This document shows positions 43,120-56,199 of a stretch of 64,000 nucleotides of DNA, in pieces. Under the pieces are notes generated by a model. The model worked only from the letters and a program-made list of their open reading frames with translations. It made no database searches and was not told the DNA's origin. Within the stretch, counting starts at the first letter, position 1. Each line of letters begins with the position of its first letter. A program made the translations under genes and the position numbers. The stretch lies in contig KV918811.1 of NCBI GenBank assembly GCA_002049455.2, positions 124,001 through 188,000 on the forward strand, in the 5' to 3' direction. Origin of the DNA: Porphyra umbilicalis. Taxonomy: Eukaryota; Rhodophyta; Bangiophyceae; Bangiales; Bangiaceae.

Positions 43120-45122
43120 ATGGCGTCAGCCGATGCGGCCCACATTACGGCCGCCATGGCGGTCGACAGTCGGGGCAGTGCTCCTGGGGACGTCCTCGAG
43201 GAGGAAGAGGAGATTGACGGCACCCTGGCCTCCCTCCTGTCGGCTTCTTGGCCGACTCCCGCCGTCGTCGACGACTCTTTTCGCCGGTTCCCCTGGGACC
43301 TCTGGGGGTCCTCGGTGGAACAGCGGTATGCGGTCCTTGAGGGCCGCCGCATGGTCCGTCTATGTACGACCATCCGGGCTAACTATGGCCCGTTGTACGC
43401 CGTCCCCGAGGGGACGGCAACGGACTTTCCTTTCTCCGTCGCCAGGAGGACTGGCGGGTGTGTCAGGTGCTTCGCCATTTGGCGGAGCGAGACCTCCCCC
43501 CGGAGGTAGGCGACAAGCCCTACTTCTCATGGGACTACTACCCTGGCACCCCCCCCAAGTTGGGGGAGGAGGACCGCGGGTACTTTGTACCCGGCGCCCT
43601 GGGGGAGTGGACGATTCGGACTACCCTGGGCGTCCTGGTGCTCCATGAGCAGCGGGAGGTCCGAGAAGTTCCGGTATCTCGGCGTAAAGCCCTGTATCCG
43701 ATCGCCCCCCTTTGGTGGGCGTCGGTCGAGGAGCCGCGCGGTATGGCCGCGCGGATGCCGCAGATGGTGGCGCTGCGTGGCCGCAAGCTGATGGGAGAGG
43801 TCCTCGGGGGACCCTACCACATTTTGTTGGCGACCCTTTGGGCCGCCGAGGTGGCCGACGTCTTCGTCGGCAGCATCCGCCACCAAAGCCATCTGTGGCG
43901 TCTTCCACTGGTCCTGCGGACAGCTTTTGTTGAGCTCACGGCAGAGCGACTGTGCTCGGCCGACCCGTCCGCTCGGCCCCTCTTGGAGGCCGGGTTAGAG
44001 CTCCTCCGCCTTGTGGAGGAGCATGGGAAGGAGTCGTGGCTCCTGTATGATGGGAGCCCCCGATGGGTCTTCCGGTGTGCCAAGGTACTTGACGATGACG
44101 GGGTCTTGGTCCTCATGGAGGGCCTTGGTGACTCCATCCTCCCTTATGGGAGGGATGTCACTCATGAACTGCGTCTTCGTCCCCTTGATCGGGACCTGGC
44201 CACAGCCGGTCCGAACCGTTACGGTCCGGCGGCCCTTTTGTCTCCCCCGGCGGCACAGCCGGCGTCGCCTCCCGCGAGCCTCGCGGGGGTGCCGTATCCG
44301 GCCTCGCCCCTTGGGGGGGCGGTCTCTCGTCCTTACACCCCCCGTGGGGGTGGACGCTTTGGTCGGTCGCGTCGTACCTACCCCGGAGTAGGGTCGGTTC
44401 CCCTTATTGGGGGACGTTCGGGTCCGCCGTTGGCGTCCCTTCCCTTGTTCTCGTGGGACGGGGCCGCCCAACTGGGGACCCCTCGGCCTGTGCGGCGCGC
44501 GGTGTGGGATGGCTTGGCCCGCTCCCTAGGGGAGCTCCCCCCGATCCTTACCAACGGGGTGGATCACACCCTGATGATGGCCCTAAGCCGCACCTTGGTG
44601 CGGCTTCGCAACGAGATGGCCGTTATCGTGTCACGCCCTATGGGTGACCGAGAAGCGGACGTGCTGTACTCCTTGAGTACTGTCGACTCGATCCACCGCC
44701 TCTTGGCGGAGGAGTATGGCGCGGCCGTGGCCGAGACCAGCACCGTCTTGGCGGGATGGTCCATTCGTAACATGGCGTCACCCCCGGTTCCGGCCGGGGG
44801 TGGTATTTCGTCGGCGACGCTACAGCGTCCGCCGTCCCCTTCCCCACCCCACTACGGGGTGGGGACTGGCTCTTCTGTTCCGTCCCATTATGGGGCGGCC
44901 TTGGGTTCGGTAGCCCCGCCCCCTTATGGGGCGGGCTCGGGATCGGCTACCCCGTTCCATTATGGGGCTGGCTCTGGTGTTGCTATTCCGGTCCCTAATG
45001 GGACGGCGACTGGTCCCTCGGCGACACCCCCGAACTTCTCGGGGCCGGGGTATTACTCGCGCGATGATGATCCCGGTCAGGGCTATAACCCTGACTTTGG
45101 TTCTCGCTCCGGGGGTTGGTGA
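43120..45122 (+). pseudogene. Antisense ORF of gypsy-3, unknown function, broken about once
   Basis: This ORF lies between the end of pol and the 3' LTR and is transcribed opposite to the element. It starts at ATG 43120 (MASADAAHITAAMAVD), with an acidic stretch (EEEEEIDGT). It then has a mixed-composition core rich in Trp and Leu (YPIAPLWWASVEEPRG, LLATLWAAEVADVF) and a C-terminal Pro/Gly/Tyr tail with repeated HYGAGSGSA-like units. No family is recognised, and I see no clear sequence similarity to the gypsy-1 antisense protein. The position, orientation and size match, which suggests an analogous accessory gene. Confidence 0.6.
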
Positions 45123-45252
45123 CTTGTCACCGGGGGTGCTTGGCACCCCTGTCCCTCGGTCATTGATTGTGTTACCCTTCACCGCCCTCTTTAAACGGAG
45201 GTGCCGCACTGTGGGGGTGAGTGCGAGAGGGCCCCGTAGGGAATAAAGGGGC

Positions 45253-48200
45253 TTAGCCCCTCTTCTTTGTGACCTTTGTCTCTACGGCCGCCCGAGCGAC
45301 ACGCAGGTCTTGTACCTTTTTCTTGACTTGGTCAGAGAAGTATACCCCTTCCCGCGTCAAGGCGGGGAGTTTAATTTTCTTCCGGAGACAGTATTTCCGG
45401 AGGGCTTCTCTCGGAAGAGAAGAGGCAAATTGCCACGTGGCTTCCCCTTCGGGAAACCCAAACCATTTGACTAAGAGCTTCAATTGCCCGTCATCATTCC
45501 AACCATGTTTGATAAAATTTTCAAACACGTATTCGGGACCATCCTTAAGGTGGGTCCCCTCCTTAAAGAGGGCTTGTGCCTGCAGGGCACGGGTCCACTT
45601 GGCATCCCGCGCCGGGGGCGTGGGAGCTCCAGTGACATGGTCACTGCTCACCGTCCTGATGCCCCTGGGGCTCTCTATCAGGAATCGGTACCCATCGGTC
45701 TGTAGTACCATGTAAGGCCCCGGGGTTTTGAACCCCAGCTTCTTTGGCGAGCGGTAATGGGCATCCAGATAGACCCAGTCCCCAGCTTTTAGCTGGTTAT
45801 TTTTCTCTCGAGCGCGCGCATCGAAGGCGCGCTTGTACGCTGCCTGGGCTTTCCCCAGGTGCTCCCGGACCTTGGGAATGAGGGCCTTCAGGTCGTCAAC
45901 ATATTGTTCCGCCGCCGAGCTGGCGTCGACGGGTCGTTCCTCGGCTTGTCTCAGCCGAGGCATCCTCTCAGTCCCAATGAGTTGGAGCCGCCTCGGGCTC
46001 ACGAAAGCAAAGGGGATTTCCCCAGTGCTAGAATGGACCTGCGTATTGTACGCAGTTGTCAAGAGGGACAGATGGCTGTCCCACTCGGCTTGGTGCTCCG
46101 CCACATAGCAGCGGAGCTGTCGGACGAGGGTGCGGTTATACCGCTCCACCTGCCCGTTCGTCTGCGGGTGATGAGGCGAGGTATAGTTCGAGACTATACC
46201 GAGTAAACCCAGGAAGCCCTGGTAATACACCGAGGCAAACTGCGGTCCGTTGTCCGTAAGGACAGTGTCGGGGATGCCGTATGCGGCAACCCATGTATCT
46301 ATAAAGGCTGATGCCACAGTCAGGGCCGTGGCTTCCCTCAGGGGGATCGCTCTTGTCAACTTCGTGAACCGGTCACAGATGACCGGGACGTGCTTGTGCC
46401 CCCCTCTAGAGGTGGGCAGTGGGCCCAACAGGTCCATGGCAAACCCCGAGAAGGGCTCGTCGGCGGTAAACAACTTCATCCCCGTCGTATGTTTTCTCTC
46501 TGAGAGACGGTTCTTGGCGCACGCGGGGCATTGCTCCACGTGCTTGTACACGTCAACGACCATCGTAGGCCAGTACACATACCTACGAAGGGTGTTATAC
46601 ATTTTCTCGAGCCGGGATGCCCGGCTGACACCGACTGGTGTTGGTGAGTTAGGAGGCGCTTCTTTAGCGCCTCGGGGATAACCACTTGGGTTTCCCGTCC
46701 GTACACCGAGCGACGGCAGAGTAGCCCGTTCTTTTCTCGGAAGAAGAACGCCTGACGACTCCACGTGGGGTCGGGGGGCGAAAGAGCATCGAGCTCTTTA
46801 AGCATGGCCTGGCAAAAGGCGTCCTCGGCCTGGCCCAGGATAATCTCTCGGGCCCTCAGGGCCCCCATAGGGGCCTACTCCGGTGACGCTTCTTGTAAGA
46901 CGTCACTGGCCCGGGTCTCGACAGCTAGGACGGGGATGTCCTTGTCCAGGGGCGAGGTGTCCAAACCCTCTGTAGGGAGACGCGATAGCGCGTCTGCCAC
47001 CTTGTGATCCGTTCCCGGCTTATGCCGTATTTCATCATTGTACTCCGATAGTCGGAGTCGCCATCGGTTAATCCGAGCATTCGGACTCATACTAGTGAGA
47101 ACCGATAACAAGGCGCGGTGATCGCACCGCACCACGAATTCCGCACCTTCTAGGTAGGACCGTAAATAGGTCACGGCCCAGACGACGCCTAGCGCCACGA
47201 TCTCCGTAGCGAAATAGTTCTTCTCCGCAGGGGGAAGAGCACGGCTATAGTAGCCGATGGGGTGGTATTCCCCGTCGGACTGTTGTTGCTGTAGTCAACA
47301 ACCCAGCTGTTCATAGCTGGCGTCGACATCCACGATATAATGCCCGTACCTCTTGGGCAGGGCTAGGATAGGGGCGTCTAATAGACGTCCTCGGAGTATC
47401 TCAAAGGCGTCCGTCTCCTTCCCTGAGGGTGGAGAAAGCTTCTTAGGAAGCATGGTGCTTGTAAGCGCCGTTAGTGGCTTCGCTATCTTAGCGAGTTCTG
47501 CTACGAAGCGGCGGTATACGCCGCACGTACCCAGAAAGCTCTTCATCTGGGTTTGGGTTTCCGGATAACGGAGACCCCGAAACGCCCGGAGGTTTTTCTC
47601 CAGGACATGTACCCGTCCTGGTCGGATCGCATGACCAAGGTATTCCACTTCCCTCTGGAAGAAGTGGCACTTAGACGCCTTCAAGGTGACCCCTGCCTTC
47701 CCGAGCAGGGTCAGCACCTCATCAAGGTGCTGTAAGTGTTCTTCGGGAGAACCCGAGAAAACGATCACATCATCCAGATACACCAAACATATATGCCACT
47801 TCACGCCGGCCAGGATCATATCCATGGCGCGTTGGAAAGTCGCAGGGGCGTTGCACAATCCAAAGGGAAGGCGCACGCACTGGCACGCGCCCGAATGGCA
47901 CGTGAAAGCTGTGAGATGTTTGTCCTCCTCGGCTACTGGTATTTGCCAGTAACCCGCATTACAATCCAGGGTGGAGAAACCCTGGCGTCCCCTAGGGAAT
48001 CGATGCACTCATCCATCCGGGGGATGGGATACGCATCCTTGATAGTCATCAAGTTGAGCTTTCTGTAATCGATACAGAAGCGTACCGAACCATCAGGCTT
48101 CGGTACCATCACCACGGGGCTAGCCCATTCCCCACTTGCGGGCTCAATGACGTCCATCGAGCGCATACGCTCGACTTCCCCTTTCTCTCTCTCCCGGGCC

Positions 48201-49557
48201 ATTCGCCCGGCCTTGTACGGGTGTTGTCTCACGGGGACAGCCCCAGGCTTCAGTCGGATTTGGTGTTCCACCCCTCAAATTAAGCCGAGCTTTCCCTCCC
48301 AAAGGGAGGAATGCTTTTGGAGGAGGGCCTTTACGGGCCCCGACCACTCCGCCGGCACCGAAGAAGCATCCACCTTCGGCAGAGGTGAACCCTCTACCTT
48401 CTTAGGGGGCGTAGCGAGCTCCTTGAGCTCGCTCTTCGAGACCTCGTACGTCGGCCCCTCGTGGGCGTCGATGTACCCGATGGTCATATTGGTTGTTAGC
48501 CGCAACGGCGTAACGCCCAGGTGCATCACCTGGATGGTTATGGGCTCGTCTGCAATCATTATGGCCGGGCCTTGGGCGACCTGTAGACCATGCTTGTGGT
48601 ACAAAGGCGGTCGCCCTCTCACGAGGCCATGCCCCGTGTATGTACTTCGTACGGGAACATGGGCTATCGTCCCGTGTTGAACCCAGGTCTTCCGGGCCGG
48701 CTTCAGTTGAGCCGTTAGCCCCTCGGGGCAAGCACAGACCGCCGAAATGGAGGGATCGGGGTGTCCCCTAGGGGCTCCCCTCCTTTTGATCGGCACCTTG
48801 GTGCCGTCTAGGAGTTCCACATGTTGCTCCTGTGTTGCAATGTTTTTTGTCGCAACGTCGATAAAGGAGGTGCCCAAAATAGCTGGGACACTCATACTGT
48901 TCACGACTCCAAAGGAGATGTAGGAGGTCTGACCCCCAAGGGTCACACCAAGACAGACAGCTCCAACAATGGGGAGCCAGCCCTCATTGACATCATGGAA
49001 CATCTTCGCGAGATCACCCAGCGGTTGTAGCGGGGTGTCGACCGGCAATAGCCGCCGGTCTATTAGCGTTGGGCCACTACCCGTATCCAATATAGCCCGG
49101 GTAGTGAGATCAAATCCTGCCGTCAGGAATAACCGGACGGCTAGTTGGTAACTAGAGGAGGGCATGAACGCACAAGGCGTTCCGTTTGGGGGTCTCCCTT
49201 GGGAGGCCCCCACTACTCGACTAGGCCGGTTTCTCCCGGCCTTACGAGATGACTTGCATCTCCGGTCGACTCCATTCGTCTCCCGGGCGGGTGGGACAAC
49301 CCCACCCGCTACTCGTTTCCCGAGGGGGAGTTGTCCTCCTTGTCCTGCTCGGCCGCATCCCTCTCTGGGGAGGGTGAGTCGTCCGAGGACGACCACGGGG
49401 GACCATAATGTTCCCTTACCGCCGCGACTGGTTGTCCCTTACGGACTTCCTCGTCCGCCTTGCAGCGCTCTTCGCATCGCTCCAGAAATGCTTTGGTCAA
49501 CAGAGCCTTTGTCCCCGCATCAAGGCGGGGACACTCTCTAAAGAAATGCCCCCGCAT
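45253..49557 (-). pseudogene. pol: gypsy-3 Pol region with gag zinc knuckle end, broken
   Basis: On the minus strand from 49557: the second half of a CCHC knuckle (RGHFFREC), protease ILDTGSGPTLI, reverse transcriptase with FCIDYRKLN and LVYLDDVIVF, RNase H with CDHRALLSVL, an integrase zinc domain, integrase core (FAMDLLGP; TDNGPQFASV; HPQTNGQVERYNR) and a chromodomain near the C-terminus (LLVKWFGFPEGEATW). The order matches gypsy-1, so this is also a chromovirus, though clearly a different family. It is broken in several places (about five or six). Confidence 0.85.
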
Positions 49558-49576
49558 GTTACATGCGAGACAGTTA

Positions 49577-49619
49577 TTGCTGATCCCCCAATTCTGTCCT
49601 GGCGGCCAGAGACAGAGAC
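49577..49619 (+). repeat. Left terminal inverted repeat of the 11-kb transposon
   Basis: TTGCTGATCCCCCAATTCTG followed by TCCTGGCGGCCAG. It matches the inverted right end with one mismatch over about 43 bp. Confidence 0.93.
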
Positions 49620-50151
49620 CGACAGTTACATCACTGTTAATCTTTCAAACGAAATGTTAGGGTTGGTTTCGGCGCCTTTCAAGACGAGATCCATGAGGAA
49701 GTGCAGCATTTCCTGTCAAGTCGATTGGATTTGGAGAGTGACAACCTGTCCAGGAAATCGACTGCCGTGGCCACCCTCGACCAGCTGTCCGCGGGCACAG
49801 CTTCGCTCGTCATCTTCACGGGGCTCATCACTGTCGCCATTCCCGTCACTGTCCCCGTGCCCCGCAACGAGGTCGCGTGTCCGCTCACACTACGGTTTCT
49901 GCTGTATTCCCGTGACGCATGGAGGGCACCGCTTCGCGCTCGGGAGCCCCAGGCGCCCCCGTGGGTACAGGCTCGCCACCACTGGCTGGTACGTGACACG
50001 CGTCTGCTTCGTGTGGCGCACTTTGTTGTCGGAATGGCACGATTTCATGGACGCGGCTGGCCCACTCCACTCATCTCAATATTCTAACGGCGCAGTGCAT
50101 TGTACGGTTGATTTTTTTTCTGCAAACATGGTTGTTTTATCCCTTGCAGGC

Positions 50152-51297
50152 ATGGCCGAGACGCGTGTCCGTCGGTGCAGTGCCTGCAACATGGATGGAC
50201 ACGACACGCGCACTTGCCCGCTCGTGCAAAGCCCGAAGTATCCATGCGTTGATGCCTGCGGCCAGACGACGTGTACCCTGTGTGCTGTGGCATGCGGAGC
50301 CTGCAGGGTGCGGGGGCACACGGAGGACATGCAGTCGTGTGCCATCCCGACACGTTCAAGAAAGGCGGCCAAGTTTGTTTGTGAAAAGCATGACATGGCC
50401 GCAATGCATGGACGGCTGCGGGTCATCCTAGCCGATCGGGCCCAAACGCCTCGACAACTTAAGGAGCAGCGCGCACGGGCCAAGAGCAGTCTAGCTGCGA
50501 CGGCGGGTGAATCCGTCGCCGGCTCGCATGTGGCGGCCCACGTTGCCCGCAGCGCGATTGTGGATGACGAAGATTTGGGAGGGGCGGCGGCCCAGCCACG
50601 GGCCCGAGCGGCGGACGCCGCAATTGCGGCCGCCCGCGACGCGGGTGCCACACCAGGCGGCGCCCGTCTGGCCGGCGCCCTTGCTGCGGACCGTGGCCGT
50701 CATGGCGACCGTGACGTCCCGGCGCCACCTGTTGCTCCCGCTCAAGCCGCGAGTGCCGGAGGCACCGTGGAGCAGGCTCGAGCGGCGGCTTTGGCTAGCA
50801 TGGACAAAGTCTTCCAGTCCATGCAGCAGCCAAAGTTCACCCCCGCCAAGCGCAAGAGCATCAGCGATGTTTTGCGGACGGTTGGGGTGCATGCCCGCCG
50901 TGCGGGTGCGAACGCCGAGATATACGGGTCCGAGAACCCTTTCTCTATTCGCTCGGGTGTTCAGCTCCGCGCGGCTGCTTTGAAATTTGCGAATATCACT
51001 GACCCTGTCATCGCCACGCAAGTGAGGGACACGTTGAACGCCTTCTTTACTGCGCCTAACCACTTTTACGGGCAAGCACTGACCGCCGAGTCGCTCTCCA
51101 CAGCTGATCTTGTGGGCGTCATGATGACGTGCGCCGACGGTGCCAAACTGAAGACCCTCGCGACCCGGGCGGTGCTGACTCAGTTTTTGTCGGAGCTCCG
51201 TCGTGGGAACGACGCAATGCAGCTGTACTTCAAGGTGAGTCGACGGGACGGCGGGCGACACAGCAGCCGAGACACTTACCCGTGCTGTGCGAAGTGA
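50152..51297 (+). CDS. Zinc-knuckle cargo protein of the 11-kb transposon (exon 50150-51234 likely spliced)
   Basis: The frame from ATG 50152 begins MAETRVRRCSACNMDGHDTR; CSACNMDGHDTRTC is a CCHC zinc knuckle, followed by a Cys/His cluster (CGQTTCTLCAVACGACRVRG). A long Ala/Arg linker and a balanced helical C-terminal domain follow (MDKVFQSMQQPKFTPAKRKS, RDTLNAFFTAPNHFYGQALT, LKTLATRAVLTQFLSELRRG). The ATG follows a textbook 3' splice site (branch-like TTCTAAC, T-rich tract, CCCTTGCAG ending at 50149). AAG|GTGAGT at 51235 is a strong donor, so the protein probably continues in a further exon rather than to the stop at 51297. Role unknown; nucleic-acid binding is likely. It could be an accessory transposition protein or captured host gene. 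Confidence 0.65.
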   Translation: MAETRVRRCSACNMDGHDTRTCPLVQSPKYPCVDACGQTTCTLCAVACGACRVRGHTEDMQSCAIPTRSRKAAKFVCEKHDMAAMHGRLRVILADRAQTPRQLKEQRARAKSSLAATAGESVAGSHVAAHVARSAIVDDEDLGGAAAQPRARAADAAIAAARDAGATPGGARLAGALAADRGRHGDRDVPAPPVAPAQAASAGGTVEQARAAALASMDKVFQSMQQPKFTPAKRKSISDVLRTVGVHARRAGANAEIYGSENPFSIRSGVQLRAAALKFANITDPVIATQVRDTLNAFFTAPNHFYGQALTAESLSTADLVGVMMTCADGAKLKTLATRAVLTQFLSELRRGNDAMQLYFKVSRRDGGRHSSRDTYPCCAK

Positions 51298-51412
51298 AGA
51301 GCAGAAGGACTGACAACGAATTTTATCCTGCTCACCTGACTACCTGTTAACTGACATCACAGTGAGCGCCCACCCCATAGAAGGTGAGCGAAAGATCGGT
51401 GAGGAGCCGATC

Positions 51413-52800
51413 AGCGTGGCCGCCGGCTGTGCTGGCTTTTTGAATGACAGCGGAGGTACGCGCACTTCTCAAGCGGGGACGGATTTGTCCCATGGTTTGT
51501 GCTTCTGAGGAGTGCTGAGGAGCGTACGGATGGCAGTTGTGGACGGGGCGAGCCGATGGCGGGCTCGGGGGGGGTGGCGGCACTGTTTACGATGGGCACG
51601 GGAGCCGCCGCAGACGTGGGAGACGGCGGCGACGCCAAAATGTGGACACTGACGCAACGCGATGGCGATCCCTCTTTTCTGTCGCTTCTCCTGTCTTTTT
51701 CGGCTTTTCTGTTGGTGCCACTGAACCGGGCAGGAGTGAAAACGCAAAGGACGGCGGCGGGCGCTCGCTGCCGGGTCGCGTGCAACCAGTTGTCGCACGC
51801 GGGTCGGCGGCGTGTGGCCCGCGCGCCCACCAGCGTGCGCGCATCGGCGGCGGCGGCGTCGTGCGTGCGCGGTGGGACTGGGGGTAGGCGTGGCTGTGGT
51901 TGGCGTGGCCTCGCGCTGCGCGGACGTTTTGGATGACTGTTGTGGTACGTGCACGCGTCCGTCGCGGACGTACGGCTGTGGTGTGTTTTGTGTGCTTCTG
52001 GGCAGTGCTGAGGAGCGTATGGATGGCAGTTGTGGACGGGGCGAGCCGTTGGCGGGCTCGGGGGTGGTGGCGACACAGTTCATGATGGGCACGGGAGCCG
52101 CCGCAGACGTGGGAGACGGCGGCGACGCCAAAATGTGGACACTGACGCAACGCGATGGCGATCCCTCTTTTCTGTCGCTTCTCCTGTCTTTTTCGGCTTT
52201 TCTGTTGGTGCCACTGAACCGGGCAGGGGTGAAAACGCAAAGGACGGCGGCGGGCGCTCGCTGCCGGGCCGCGTGCAACCAATTGTTGCACGCGGGTCGG
52301 CGGCGTGTGGCCCGCGCGCCCACCGGCGTGCGCGCATCGGCGGCGGCGGCGTCGTGCGTGCGCGGTGGGACTGGGGGTAGGCGTGGCTTTGGTTGGCGTG
52401 GCCGCGCGCTGCGCGGGCCTTTCGGTTGACTGTTGTGGTACGTGCACGCATCCGTCGGGGACGTACGGCTGTGGTGTGTTTTGTGTGCTTCTGGGCAGTG
52501 CTGAGGAGCGTACGGATGGCAGTTGTGGACGGGGCGATCCGTTTGCGGGCGCGGGGGGCGTGGCGGCTCTGTTTTCGATGGGCACGGGACCCGCCGCAGG
52601 GGGTGGGGGATGGCGGCGACGCCAAAATGTGGACACTGACACAACGCGTTGGCAATCCCTCTTTTCTGTCGCTTCCCGTGTCTTTTTCGGCTTCTCTGTG
52701 GGTGCCACTGAACCGCGAAGGTGGAAATACACCATTGATGGAGGCGCGCTGTCGGGTTTTCGGGGACGGACGCGTTGAATTTGAAGGAGGGCAATTGCGG
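51413..52800 (-). repeat. 493-bp tandem array, left, ~3 copies
   Basis: The marker word GTTGTGGACGGGGCGA occurs at about 51540, 52033 and 52525. Units are ~493 bp, inverted relative to the right array. The outermost copy is the most diverged. Confidence 0.9.
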
Positions 52801-54446
52801 AGCGGAGAGCAGGCGGTGTCGTCGCGTCTTCTCTGGTGCAAAAGTGGCGCCAGAGAGGGGTGTTTTTGGTCTTTGTTTGCTATTGATGCCGCTGTCACCG
52901 CCTGCTCGTTCTCTGCGTCACTGTTCTGTGTCGTTTTGTTTGTTGTTTTGTGCCGTGCTGTCGTCTTTTTCTCCTCTACATTGTGCGCTTGTCGCGCCGA
53001 CGCTGGGGCTTTGTTCGCTTTCGGTTGCTCTTTTTTTCTTTTGTAGTCGTTGTGGGACCTTGTTTTTTTGCGGTCCGCGTGGGACCTTTCTTTTCGCCTT
53101 TACCTGCACGACGCTCTCCTGTTGTGGTTCGTGGTGGGGTTTTCTCGTTGGGGATGGGCAAAACGGGCTGCTTTGACAGCACAGTGCCGCATCCATCACA
53201 CTGCCGCATCACATCCGAGGGGGGTTTGGACAGCGGATTTTGACTCAGCGGGCCCACGTTGCCCAGACAGGAGTAGGGGGAGGTCGGAAGACAGTATTTC
53301 TGGGGGTGCTGACCCCCTCGGCCCATTGGAAGCGTACGACTGGATCCGGTCGGGCTGAGAAAAACGCTCGTATCTCTGGCCCCGCGCGTGCTCGATCATG
53401 GTTCTTTGGCTCTTTGCATCCGGAACGAGCTCCTCTTCGTACTGCATACGCAAGCGCAACGAATCATGGACGGAGAAAACAGACAGGCCCGAGGCCCCTT
53501 CCGCGGAGTTCTCCGCCTGCAGGGCTGGCTCATACGATGGGAACACGTCCAATACCTTTTCTGAAAGCAGCTTCCAACTCAGCGTGCCCAATTTGCATGG
53601 GAAGGAGTAGGGGGAGGTCGGCAGACAGTGCTGCTGGGGATGCCGACCCGACTGACAGCTCGGAAGCGCCTCGGATCTGAGCAGGTCCAAAATGGAACGC
53701 CTATAAATCTGCTTGTACGTATGCGTTTGACCTGTTCTTTGGCTCATTGTCTACGGCAGAAGCTTCTCTTCAGTTGCCATACACGGGGGGAGCGTTTTAT
53801 TGTGGAAAAAGAGGTCCACGCCCGGTGCCCCTCGAGGGGCGCCATGTTTCGTGTGAGGCCCGCTCATATCGCGGGAGCACGTTGGAACGCTGCTTTGACC
53901 GCGGAATACGACTCAGCAGACTCATATTACCTAGGTAGGCATAGGGGGAGGCCATCGAACAGGCGCTCTCGGGGCACGGAGCCCCTTCCTCTGATAGAGT
54001 CCAGGACCTGCCCCACCGCGGCACCACGCGTTCCATCCGACACCGGCGGCACCTCCAAATCGAGCCTCCATCCGGAGGACAATGTCAAAATTGGCACAGG
54101 AAAGGGCAACCAAGATTTGATCTAGAATTCCAATGCGACGAGGGTGGCGACATTTTCTCCGACCGGGCCGACCGGACTGACAGCTCGGAAGCGCCACGGA
54201 TCTGAGCAGGTACAAAATGAAACGCCTATAACCCTGCTTGTACGTATGCGTTTGACCTGTTCTTTGGCTCATTGTCTACGGCAGAAGCTTCTCTTCAGTT
54301 GCCATACACGGGGGGAGCGTTTTATTGTGGAAAAAGAGGTCCACGCCCGGTGCCCCTCGAGGGGCGCCATGTTTCGTGTGAGGCCCGCTCATATCGCGGG
54401 AACACGTTGGAACGCTGCTTTGACCGCGGAATACGACTCAGCAGAC

Positions 54447-54656
54447 TTTTGATACCCACGAACGTATGGGGGGAGGCCGATGAACAGACTCCATTGCGTC
54501 ACTGGGACACAATTTGTCCGAAGAGCTGCCGCGACGTGGCGCTGCAACGCTGCGAACGAAGTCAATCAGAGTCGCCTACGTGCAAAGGAGAAAAACATCG
54601 ATGCTGCCAGCACTTGTGTTGGCAGGGCTCCCCCAGTGCCTACCTGGGTAATATGA
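54447..54656. other. Central loop of the palindrome
   Basis: About 210 bp of unique sequence separate the arms. It includes the short self-complementary CAGCACTTGTGTTGGCAG-type stretch near 54605. No gene is seen. Confidence 0.75.
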
Positions 54657-56199
54657 GTCTGCTGAGTCGCATTCCGCGGTCAAAGCAGCGTTCCAACGTG
54701 TTCCCGCGATATGAGCGTGCCTCACACGAAACATGGCGCCCCTCGAGGGGCACCGGGCGTGGACCTCTTTTTCCACAATAAAACGCTCCCCCCGTGTATG
54801 GCAACTGAAGAGAAGCTTCTGCCGTAGACAATGAGCCAAAGAACAGGTCAAACGCATACGTACAAGCAGAGTTATAGGCGTTTCATTTTGTACCTGCTCA
54901 GATCCGTGGCGCTTCCGAGCTGTCAGTCCGGTCGGCCCGGTCGGAGAAAATGTCACCACCCTCGTCGCATTGGAATTCTAGATCAAATCTTGGTTGCCCT
55001 TTCCTGTGCCAATTTTGACATTGTCCTCCGGATGGAGGCTCGATTTGGAGGTGCCGCCGGTGTCGGATGGAACGCGTGGTGCCGCGGTGGGGCAGGTCCT
55101 GGACTCTATCAGAGGAAGGGGCTCCGTGCCCCGAGAGCGCCTGTTCGATGGCCTCCCCCTATGCCTACCTAGGTAATATGAGTCTGCTGAGTCGTATTCC
55201 GCGGTCAAAGCAGCGTTCCAACGTGCTCCCGCGATATGAGCGGGCCTCACACGAAACATGGCGCCCCTCGAGGGGCACCGGGCGTGGACCTCTTTTTCCA
55301 CAATAAAACGCTCCCCCCGTGTATGGCAACTGAAGAGAAGCTTCTGCCGTAGACAATGAGCCAAAGAACAGGTCAAACGCATACGTACAAGCAGATTTAT
55401 AGGCGTTCCATTTTGGACCTGCTCAGATCCGAGGCGCTTCCGAGCTGTCAGTCGGGTCGGCATCCCCAGCAGCACTGTCTGCCGACCTCCCCCTACTCCT
55501 TCCCATGCAAATTGGGCACGCTGAGTTGGAAGCTGCTTTCAGAAAAGGTATTGGACGTGTTCCCATCGTATGAGCCAGCCCTGCAGGCGGAGAACTCCGC
55601 GGAAGGGGCCTCGGGCCTGTCTGTTTTCTCCGTCCATGATTCGTTGCGCTTGCGTATGCAGTACGAAGAGGAGCTCGTTCCGGATGCAAAGAGCCAAAGA
55701 ACCATGATCGAGCACGCGCGGGGCCAGAGATACGAGCGTTTTTCTCAGCCCGACCGGATCCAGTCGTACGCTTCCAATGGGCCGAGGGGGTCAGCACCCC
55801 CAGAAATACTGTCTTCCGACCTCCCCCTACTCCTGTCTGGGCAACGTGGGCCCGCTGAGTCAAAATCCGCTGTCCAAACCCCCCTCGGATGTGATGCGGC
55901 AGTGTGATGGATGCGGCACTGTGCTGTCAAAGCAGCCCGTTTTGCCCATCCCCAACGAGAAAACCCCACCACGAACCACAACAGGAGAGCGTCGTGCAGG
56001 TAAAGGCGAAAAGAAAGGTCCCACGCGGACCGCAAAAAAACAAGGTCCCACAACGACTACAAAAGAAAAAAAGAGCAACCGAAAGCGAACAAAGCCCCAG
56101 CGTCGGCGCGACAAGCGCACAATGTAGAGGAGAAAAAGACGACAGCACGGCACAAAACAACAAACAAAACGACACAGAACAGTGACGCAGAGAACGAGC

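Noticed and set aside
53196-55907. Paired 183-codon frames (MSQRTGQTHTYKQ) as a duplicated gene
   Set aside because: They are mirror copies in the palindrome and overlap the internal ~290-bp repeats. No domain is present and alternative frames are equally open.
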